NCBI GenBank assembly: GCA_900544385.1
Contig: UQVD01000112.1
Location: 1-5,261, forward strand
Reading direction: 5' to 3'
From: an uncultured Collinsella sp.
GTDB lineage: Bacteria; Actinomycetota; Coriobacteriia; Coriobacteriales; Coriobacteriaceae
Length of the DNA: 5,261 nt
Shown here in pieces: positions 1 through 5,261 of the stretch. The notes under the pieces were generated by a model, which searched no databases, had not been told where the DNA came from, and worked only from the letters and a program-made list of their open reading frames with translations. The translations under genes were made by a program, and so were the position numbers. How positions within the stretch are numbered: position 1 is the first letter of the stretch; each line of letters begins with the position of its first letter.

Positions 1-50
1 GATCTACACACTGCATATCGTCGGCAGCGTCAGATGTGTATAAGAGACAG
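1..50 (+). other. Illumina Nextera adapter left on the contig end (non-biological)
   Basis: This is sequencing adapter, not genome. Bases 1-9 (GATCTACAC) match the 3' end of the P5 flow-cell oligo. Bases 10-17 (ACTGCATA) sit where the i5 index belongs and match a standard Nextera index. Bases 18-31 (TCGTCGGCAGCGTC) are the Nextera read-1 primer segment. Bases 32-50 (AGATGTGTATAAGAGACAG) are the 19-base Tn5 mosaic end. The four parts join with no gap or mismatch in the exact library order, so chance is not a reasonable explanation. Genomic sequence begins at base 51. The mosaic end here marks a tagmentation junction and should not be called a transposon end in the organism. The segment should be trimmed, and it shows that base 51 is a contig edge. 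Confidence 0.98.
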
Positions 51-1142
51 CTCGGTCGCGGCGTGATTGACGACAAGGGTCCGGCGGTGCTGTCGCTCTA
101 CGCCGGCGCTTATCTGCTCAAGCACGGCATTACCCCGCGCTATGCTTTCCGCGCGCTGCTGGGCTGCGATGAGGAAGTGGGCATGTCCGACGTTCACCAT
201 TATCTGGAGAACCACGCAGACCCCGACTTTTTGTTTACGCCCGATGCCGAGTTCCCGGTCTGCAATGCCGAGAAGGGCCAGTTTGGGGCGACGTTCGTGA
301 GCTCCAAGATCGACGGCGGGCGCATCGTGTCGTGGAGCGGCGCCGAGGCGAGCAACGCCATTCCGTCGCAGTCCATCTGCGAGCTCGCGATTGCCGCCGA
401 TGAGCTGCCGGCGCCGGTCGAGAACGCCGATCGCCTTGAGATCACGACACTCGATAACGGGCATGCGCAGATTTTTGCCCACGGCATTGGCGGTCATGCC
501 TCGATGCCCGAGGGGACGATCAATGCCGTCGGCCTGATCGTGGCGTATCTGCGCGAGGCCGAGGACGCGTTTGGCGCCCGTGACAAGCGCCTGTTGACGC
601 CCGCCGAGCACGAGTTTGTCAAGTTTTTGGCCTTTGTGCATGCGGACGCCTATGGCCGCGGCCTGGGTATCGATGCGACGAGTCCGGCGTTTGGCCCGCT
701 TACCTGCAACGCTGGCGTCATCCGCGTGGCGGATGGCCATATCGAGCAGGTCATCGACGTGCGCTTCCCCGACAGCACGAGTGCCGATACCATCCGCGAG
801 CAGCTCGATCCGCTCGTGGGCCGTTTCGGCGTGACGTGCCAGCTGGGTCGCGCGAAGGTGCCGTTCTCGGTCTCTGCCGATGATCCGGCCGTGAAGGCGC
901 TTATCGATACCTATAACGAGTTCACCGGCAAGCATGCCGAACCCTTTGCCATGGGCGGTGGCACGTACGCACGCAACTTTGCCCGCGCCGTCTCGTTTGG
1001 CCCCGAAGAGACCGGCCTTGAGCTGCCCGAGTGGGGCGGCCAGATGCACGGTCCCAACGAGTGCGCCAACGAGGAGCAGCTCAAGCAGGCGCTCAAGATT
1101 TATATCGTGGCCATCCTGCGCCTCAACGAACTTGAGCTGTAG
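51..1142 (+). CDS. M20-family metallodipeptidase (PepV/Sapep type), 5'-truncated at the contig edge
   Basis: This is a zinc-dependent cytoplasmic dipeptidase of peptidase family M20 that cleaves short peptides to amino acids. About 363 genomic codons remain. PepV-type enzymes are about 470 residues, so roughly 110 N-terminal residues, including the first His ligand and its HxD motif, lie beyond the contig. Visible motifs are GRGVIDDKGP, whose first Asp (codon 69-71) is the metal-bridging ligand; GCDEEVGM, with the catalytic Glu and a zinc-ligand Glu; TPDAEFP, with a zinc-ligand Asp; IGGHASMPEG, the lid/dimerisation-domain His; GGGTYARNF; and MHGPNE near the C terminus, with the last His ligand. 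Ligand roles are assigned from the family, not tested. The apparent start (GTG at 36, giving MYKRQ) is adapter and must be dropped; the true phase enters at base 51 with CTC. The frame is otherwise unbroken to TAG. A terminator 134 bases downstream separates it from the pst operon. Exact substrate is unknown. Confidence 0.9.
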   Translation, partial: LGRGVIDDKGPAVLSLYAGAYLLKHGITPRYAFRALLGCDEEVGMSDVHHYLENHADPDFLFTPDAEFPVCNAEKGQFGATFVSSKIDGGRIVSWSGAEASNAIPSQSICELAIAADELPAPVENADRLEITTLDNGHAQIFAHGIGGHASMPEGTINAVGLIVAYLREAEDAFGARDKRLLTPAEHEFVKFLAFVHADAYGRGLGIDATSPAFGPLTCNAGVIRVADGHIEQVIDVRFPDSTSADTIREQLDPLVGRFGVTCQLGRAKVPFSVSADDPAVKALIDTYNEFTGKHAEPFAMGGGTYARNFARAVSFGPEETGLELPEWGGQMHGPNECANEEQLKQALKIYIVAILRLNELEL

Positions 1143-1243
1143 GGCTTTCCCAGGCACCCGACCTTGCCCCTCAAACCGTCGCTTGCGTACCAAAGTACGC
1201 GGCGCTCCTCTTTCGGGGCAATCTCGGGCACCTGGGAAACCCC
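1142..1243. repeat. Large imperfect palindrome (49-base arms, 4-base loop)
   Basis: Two 49-base arms (1142-1190 and 1195-1243) face each other across the loop CAAA. By hand alignment 33 of 49 positions are Watson-Crick pairs and two more are G-T. Paired blocks are GGG/CCC at the base, TTTCCCAGG (1146-1154) with CCTGGGAAA (1231-1239), CCCGA (1157-1161) with TCGGG (1224-1228), TTGCCCC (1164-1170) with GGGGCAA (1215-1221), and GCGTAC (1185-1190) with GTACGC (1195-1200). An internal stretch near 1171-1182 / 1203-1214 is mostly unpaired. It starts on the last base of the dipeptidase stop codon. It has no T-tract, so it is not itself an intrinsic terminator. It could be a dispersed intergenic repeat, an RNA 3'-end protecting structure, or a bidirectional structural element; the sequence alone does not decide. 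Confidence 0.75.
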
Positions 1244-1275
1244 TATATCCTGCTTGGATACAAACTTGCATTACG

Positions 1276-1302
1276 AGCCCGGTGCTTCGGCCCGGGCTTT
1301 TT
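1276..1302 (+). terminator. Rho-independent terminator after the dipeptidase gene
   Basis: The stem AGCCCGG (1276-1282) pairs with CCGGGCT (1292-1298). It is extended through one bulged T by GC/GC closing a TTCG tetraloop (1286-1289), and is followed at once by a run of five T (1298-1302). It stands 134 bases past the dipeptidase stop and over 200 bases before pstS, so it should end the upstream transcript and isolate the pst operon. There is no matching T-run on the other side, so it works on the plus strand only. Confidence 0.88.
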
Positions 1303-1369
1303 CTGTTGCGGTGGGGTAGTCATTGGGGACGTTCCTTTGGTGTAAAAGGCGCGCCACGCTAAACGCCGG

Positions 1370-1391
1370 GTTTGTTATTCGTTTGTAAAGG
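1370..1391 (+). promoter_or_regulatory. Possible Pho box: tandem GTTTGT repeats, 11-base period
   Basis: GTTTGT occurs at 1370-1375 and again at 1381-1386, exactly 11 bases apart, about one helical turn. The opposite strand reads ACAAAC, five bases, ACAAAC. Response regulators of the PhoB/PhoP family bind direct repeats with this 11-base period, and the Gram-positive form (TTAACA-like with about 5-base spacers) resembles the minus-strand reading. The site lies about 147 bases before the pstS start codon in a transporter operon normally induced by phosphate starvation. Only two copies are visible and the lineage's real consensus is unknown to me, so this is a candidate only. Confidence 0.35.
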
Positions 1392-1447
1392 CCGTGCTGC
1401 GCTTGCGGTAAGGGTCTATCAGATGCCCGTAAAAAACCGCAGTTGGC

Positions 1448-1507
1448 GCGGGCACTGCCCGATCGAGGCCGTATCTTTCCAAACAGCAAAGCGGGCAGGG
1501 TGCCCGC
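1448..1507 (+). promoter_or_regulatory. pstS leader with two related GC-rich hairpins
   Basis: Hairpin one is CGGGC-ACT-GCCCG (1449-1461). Hairpin two is GCGGGCA-GGG-TGCCCGC (1491-1507), a perfect 7-base-pair stem. Both use the same element: GCGGGCA occurs at 1448-1454 and 1491-1497, and TGCCCG at 1456-1461 and 1501-1506. The first GCGGGCA can therefore also pair with the last TGCCCGC over a long loop, giving alternative folds. Hairpin two ends 14 bases before the ribosome binding site. No T-run follows, so neither is a terminator. Roles in mRNA stability, translation control or protein binding are possible but unproven. Confidence 0.45.
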
Positions 1508-1521
1508 GAATCGCATGTATG

Positions 1522-1529
1522 AAAGGAAG
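1522..1529 (+). promoter_or_regulatory. Ribosome binding site that decides the pstS start
   Basis: AAAGGAAG lies with its GG six bases before the ATG at 1533. Two other starts are possible: an in-frame ATG at 1515, which precedes this site and so cannot use it, and an upstream in-frame TTG/GTG-type start. The ATG at 1533 is the only one properly spaced, and it also gives a normal short n-region before the twin arginines. Confidence 0.75.
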
Positions 1530-1532
1530 ATC

Positions 1533-2471
1533 ATGCTCGATCAGGCTTATTCTCGTCGTCAGTTCCTCGGCCTCGCTGGTGGTCTTGCCAGCATCGTCGG
1601 TCTCGGTCTCGTTGGGTGCGGCGGCTCCGGCGCATCCGATGCCGCCGACAAGGGTAGCGCCGCTGCTGCCGAGTCCGTCTCCGGCGAGGTGACCTACGAC
1701 GGTGCCTCTTCGTTCCAGGCTCTCGTCGAGGCCGCTGCCGAGAAGTTCATGGACGCCAACCCCGATGTCTCCGTCTCCGGCTCGGGTAACGGTTCGGGCA
1801 AGGGCCTGACCGCTGTCGCCGCCGGCACCGTCACCATCGGCAACTCCGACGTCTTCGCCGAGACCAAGCTTGAGGCCGATCAAGTCAAGAACCTCGTCGA
1901 CCACGAGGTCGCCGTCGTGGGCATGGGCCCCGTCGTCTCTAAGAACGTGACGGTCGACGATTTGTCCCTCGAGCAGCTCAAGGGCATCTTCTCCGGCCAG
2001 ATCACCAACTGGAAGGAGGTCGGCGGCGACGACGCCAAGATCGTTGTCCTCAACCGCAAGGCCGGCTCCGGTACCCGCGCCACCTTCGAGGCCGCCGTCT
2101 TTGGCGACGAGACCGTCGACTTTAAGGGCGACGCCGAGCTCGACAAGTCCGGCGACGTCCAGACTCAGATGGGCAGCACCGACAACGCCATCTCCTACCT
2201 CGATTTCTCGCACTTTGATGACTCCAAGTTCAACGCCATCAAGGTCGAGGGCGTCGAGCCCAAGAGCAAGAATGTCACCGACGACTCCTTCAAGATCTGG
2301 GCTACCGAGCACATGTACTGCGCTAAGGATGCCGACGAGGCCACCAAGGCCTTCCTGGAGTTCATGCTTTCCGATGACGTCCAGGGCAAGCTCGTCGAGG
2401 AGCAGGGCTTTATCCCCGTCTCTGCCATGAAGGTCGTCAAGGACGCCAGCGGCAAGGTCTCCGCTAAATAA
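1533..2471 (+). CDS. pstS: Phosphate ABC transporter substrate-binding lipoprotein PstS
   Basis: This 312-residue protein captures phosphate outside the membrane and delivers it to the PstCA channel. The signal peptide has a twin-arginine motif (SRRQFLG, residues 7-13), a hydrophobic stretch, and a lipobox LVGC with the lipidated Cys at 29, so the protein is probably exported folded by Tat and then lipid-anchored. A Gly/Ser/Ala-rich linker follows to about residue 50. The phosphate-binding fold shows its expected elements: DGASSF (56-61), SGNGSGKGL (about 84-92), GNSDVF (103-108, with a candidate phosphate-binding Asp 106) and NRKAGSGTRATFE (174 onward, the Arg plus GSGT loop). LKGIFSGQITNWKEVGG is a typical PstS stretch. 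Binding roles are inferred from the family. Codons end mostly in C or G, more uniformly than in the dipeptidase, which fits high expression. It is the first gene of the operon, and pstC follows after 24 bases. Confidence 0.95.
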   Translation: MLDQAYSRRQFLGLAGGLASIVGLGLVGCGGSGASDAADKGSAAAAESVSGEVTYDGASSFQALVEAAAEKFMDANPDVSVSGSGNGSGKGLTAVAAGTVTIGNSDVFAETKLEADQVKNLVDHEVAVVGMGPVVSKNVTVDDLSLEQLKGIFSGQITNWKEVGGDDAKIVVLNRKAGSGTRATFEAAVFGDETVDFKGDAELDKSGDVQTQMGSTDNAISYLDFSHFDDSKFNAIKVEGVEPKSKNVTDDSFKIWATEHMYCAKDADEATKAFLEFMLSDDVQGKLVEEQGFIPVSAMKVVKDASGKVSAK

Positions 2472-2495
2472 GTAATCGCCCCGGAAAGGTTTGCA

Positions 2496-3404
2496 ATGGC
2501 AAAACAGCTGCCAAAGCGCGACCTTGAGAACGTGGGCCTGGGCGTCACGGGCGCGTGCGTTGCGCTCGTGACGCTTGTCGTTGCCGCGCTCATCTTTATG
2601 GTCGCCCAAAAGGGCCTCTCGGCTTTTGTCAAAGACGGCGTCTCGGTCGTCGAGTTTTTCACCGGCACCAAGTGGGACCTGGCCAACACGGCCAAAAACG
2701 GCCTGCCCTACACCGGCGCCCTGCCCCTGATCGTCACCTCGTTTGCGGTCATGGCGCTCTCCACGCTTATCGCGCTGCCCATCGCTATCGGCTCTGCCAT
2801 CTTTGCGGTTGAGATCCAGCCTAAGTTTGGTTCCAAGGTCTTTCAGCCGCTTATTGAGCTTTTGACTGGTATTCCTTCGGTCGTCTTTGGTCTGATCGGT
2901 TTTCACGTGGTCGTCGGTCTTATGAAGAGCGTTTTCCACGTGAGCACGGGCCTGGGCATCTTGCCCGGCGCCATCGTGCTGGCGGTCATGATTCTGCCGA
3001 CGATGACCACGCTTTCGGTCGATGGCCTGCGCGCCGTGCCCGACGGCTACCGCCAGGGCTCGCTCGCGCTGGGCTACACCCGCTGGCAGACCATCTGGCA
3101 CGTGGTGCTCAAGTCCGCCATGCCGTCGCTCATGACCGCGGTTATCTTGGGCATGACCCGCGCCTTTGGCGAGACGCTCGCCGTGCGCATGGTCATCGGC
3201 GGCATCGAGGCCATGCCGACGTCGCTGCTGTCGCCGGCGTCCACCATCACCACCACGCTCACCACGTCCATGGCAGTCTATGCCGAGGGCTCGGCCCAAG
3301 ACGATGTTCTGTGGGCGCTCGGCCTGCTGCTGATGGGCATGAGTCTCATCTTCATCCTGATCATCCACCTTATCGGCCGCAAGGGGGCGAAGGCTCGTGG
3401 CTAG
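2496..3404 (+). CDS. pstC: Phosphate ABC transporter permease PstC
   Basis: This 302-residue inner-membrane permease pairs with PstA to form the phosphate channel. The start ATG follows GGAAAGG (2483-2489) at six bases. Hydrophobic segments appear near residues 13-37, 74-104, 117-143, 153-173, 208-233 and 272-293, the usual six helices. The segment around residues 55-75 (FFTGTKWDL, then GLPYTGALPLI) is the typical PstC extracytoplasmic loop leading into helix two. The cytoplasmic coupling loop that contacts PstB reads YRQGSLALGYTRW, about residues 185-197, followed by VVLKSAMPSL, in the place of the EAA motif. TRAFGETLAVRMV (221-233) is the conserved PstC-type sequence, which separates it from PstA. 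The length is normal, with no sign of damage. Its stop lies inside the start of pstA. Confidence 0.95.
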   Translation: MAKQLPKRDLENVGLGVTGACVALVTLVVAALIFMVAQKGLSAFVKDGVSVVEFFTGTKWDLANTAKNGLPYTGALPLIVTSFAVMALSTLIALPIAIGSAIFAVEIQPKFGSKVFQPLIELLTGIPSVVFGLIGFHVVVGLMKSVFHVSTGLGILPGAIVLAVMILPTMTTLSVDGLRAVPDGYRQGSLALGYTRWQTIWHVVLKSAMPSLMTAVILGMTRAFGETLAVRMVIGGIEAMPTSLLSPASTITTTLTTSMAVYAEGSAQDDVLWALGLLLMGMSLIFILIIHLIGRKGAKARG

Positions 3405-4319
3405 CACGCGTATCCACATCGACGAGGCGAGGCTCGGGCGTGTCCAAAAGCAGGACCGCTTCGCCACGGGCGTGTTGACGGAGATCGTCGCCATCGTCAT
3501 GCTCATCGTCGTCTCCATGGTGGCCTATATCCTGTTCGAGGGCATCTCGACGCTGTTCCAGCCGGGCTTTCTCACGGAGCCGTCGCGCGCCAACGGAACG
3601 CAGGGCGGCGTGCTCTACCAGCTGTTCGACTCGTTCTACCTGCTGCTGATCACCCTGATCATCTCGGTGCCCATCAGCCTGGGTGGCGCGGTCTTTTTGG
3701 TTGAGTACGCGCCGGACGGACCCATCCGCGACATCGCCTCCACCGCCATCGAGACGTTGTCCTCGCTGCCTTCCATCGTCGTCGGCATGTTCGGTTTTCT
3801 GGTGTTCTCGGTGCAGCTGGGCTGGAAGTACTCCATCATCTCCGGCGCCGTCGCGCTCACCATGTTCAACATCCCCATCCTGGTGCGCGTGATCCAACAG
3901 GCGCTCGAGGACGTGCCGCAGGCCCAGCGCGATGCGTGTCTGGCTATGGGCCTCACCCGCTGGGAGGCCACGCTGCACATCCTAATCCCCGAGGCCATGC
4001 CCGCCATCGTGACCGGCATCGTGCTTTCGGCCGGCCGTGTCTTTGGCGAGGCCGCAGCATTGCTCTTTACTTCGGGCATGAGCTCGCCGGTTCGCCTGAA
4101 CTTCTTGAGCTTTAACCTGTCGAGCCCTACCTGCGCCTGGAACGTGTTCCGTCCCGGCGAGTCGCTCGCCGTGCATATCTACAAGATCTATGGCGAGGGC
4201 AGCCCCGAGGCCCAGCAGATCGTCTGGGGCACCGCTGCACTGCTGATGATTTGCGTGCTGCTGTTTAACGTAATCGCCCGCATTGTGGGCAAGCAACTGG
4301 CAAGGAAGATGACGGCCGA

Positions 4320-4323
<4 letters not shown>
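3397..4323 (+). CDS. pstA: Phosphate ABC transporter permease PstA
   Basis: This is the second phosphate-channel permease, 308 residues. It starts with GTG at 3397, eight bases inside the end of pstC; AAGGGGG (3381-3387) and GAAGG (3389-3393) are candidate ribosome binding sites, and the overlap suggests coupled translation. A charged cytoplasmic N terminus of about 25 residues precedes helix one (27-50). Further hydrophobic segments lie near 78-104, 119-141, 146-168, 200-225 and 275-297. The EAA-type coupling loop reads QRDACLAMGLTRWEATLH (177-194), then IPEAMPAIVTGI. GRVFGEAAALLFTSG (213-227) is the PstA counterpart of the GRAxGETAPLLFTA family pattern. The segment from about 229 to 270 (FNLSSPTCAWNVF to IYGEGSPEA) is the extracytoplasmic loop typical of PstA. 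The frame is intact and length is slightly above the usual 280-300. The start is the least certain point. Confidence 0.93.
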
Positions 4324-5192
<869 letters not shown>

Positions 5193-5210
5193 TCCGGGAC
5201 ATGCTTGAGG

Positions 5211-5236
5211 CCCGTGGCGGCTATGGTTGCCGCGGG
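5211..5236 (+). other. Hairpin in the region after pstB, not a terminator
   Basis: CCCGTGGCGGC (5211-5221) pairs with GTTGCCGCGGG (5226-5236) across the loop TATG. Eleven pairs form, three of them G-T. No T-run follows, so it is unlikely to stop transcription. It lies between pstB and whatever comes next and could adjust mRNA stability or expression of the downstream gene. A purine-rich GGAGAGG at 5244-5250 looks like a ribosome binding site, and a start codon would fall at or just past the window edge. phoU would be the usual gene here, but no coding sequence for it is visible. Confidence 0.45.
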
Positions 5237-5261
5237 ACTGATTGGAGAGGCGGGTCATCTC

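Larger units (their letters stand above)
1303..1532 (+). promoter_or_regulatory. pstS upstream region and leader (no gene seen)
   Basis: These 230 bases between the terminator and the pstS start contain no credible gene. They must hold the pst promoter, because the terminator isolates the operon from upstream. I see no strong TTGACA/TATAAT pair. A weak -10-like TATCAG lies at 1417-1422 without a good -35 box, which would suit an activator-dependent promoter. The region holds the Pho-box-like repeat at 1370-1391 and the duplicated hairpin leader at 1448-1507. The exact transcription start cannot be placed from sequence. Confidence 0.5.

Noticed and set aside
32..50. Tn5-type 19-base transposon end
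   Set aside because: It is joined to the Nextera primer and index in library order, so it comes from tagmentation and not from a resident transposon.
1142..1243. Palindrome as an intrinsic terminator
   Set aside because: No T-run follows on either strand, and a proper terminator lies at 1276-1302.
30..1271. Minus-strand open frame opposite the dipeptidase (413 codons)
   Set aside because: It reads through the adapter at its C terminus (LSLIHI), crosses the palindrome, and has low-complexity Arg/Ala/Gly composition with no motif. The plus strand carries all the dipeptidase motifs.
1372..1422. A standard sigma-70 promoter with TTGTTA or TTGCGG as -35 and TATCAG as -10
   Set aside because: The spacings are wrong (about 39 and 8 bases), so no normal promoter pair is supported.
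1341..1426. A 43-base tandem duplication in the pstS upstream region
   Set aside because: TGTAAA-like strings recur 43 bases apart and the hairpin half-sites also recur at 43, but the intervening bases match only weakly, so coincidence is likely.
1419..3518. Long minus-strand open frame opposite pstS and pstC (699 codons)
   Set aside because: It is rich in Asp, Gly, His, Arg and Leu with no recognisable domain, and lies opposite two clear genes. In high-GC DNA with C/G-ending codons, stops are rare in the antisense frame, which explains it.

Overview
The window reads as one end of a draft-assembly contig from a high-GC bacterium. By eye, third codon positions are strongly G/C. The style (high GC, a Tat-type lipoprotein signal, a compact pst operon) suggests an actinobacterium, and my best guess is Coriobacteriia such as Collinsella. 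That assignment is inference from general resemblance, not from a search.

Bases 1-50 are not biological. They match the Illumina Nextera P5-side adapter: the tail of P5, an 8-base i5 index, the transposon read-1 primer and the 19-base mosaic end. Genomic sequence starts at base 51, inside a gene. From 51 to 1142 lies the 3' three quarters of an M20-family dipeptidase of the PepV type, whose first ~110 codons are off the contig. The five residues that appear to start it (MYKRQ) are adapter translation.

A 390-base gap (1143-1532) follows. It holds a large imperfect palindrome directly against the dipeptidase stop codon, a convincing Rho-independent terminator (1276-1302), a pair of direct repeats with an 11-base period that resembles a Pho box, and a leader with two related GC-rich hairpins just ahead of the next start codon.

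From 1533 to 5192 is a tightly packed high-affinity phosphate uptake operon in the classical order pstS-pstC-pstA-pstB. PstS is a lipid-anchored phosphate-binding protein with a signal peptide carrying both a twin-arginine motif and a lipobox. PstC and PstA are the two six-helix permeases, and PstB is the ATPase with all nucleotide-binding motifs intact. pstC and pstA overlap by 8 bases and pstA and pstB by 4, so translation is probably coupled. PstS captures phosphate outside the membrane, PstC/PstA form the channel, and PstB drives import. The last 69 bases hold a hairpin and a possible ribosome binding site. They contain no terminator, so the operon may continue (phoU is the usual next gene).

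I did not find a clearly new biological system. The points most worth a second look are the adapter contamination, the large palindrome, the repeated-hairpin pstS leader and the Tat-lipoprotein form of PstS.
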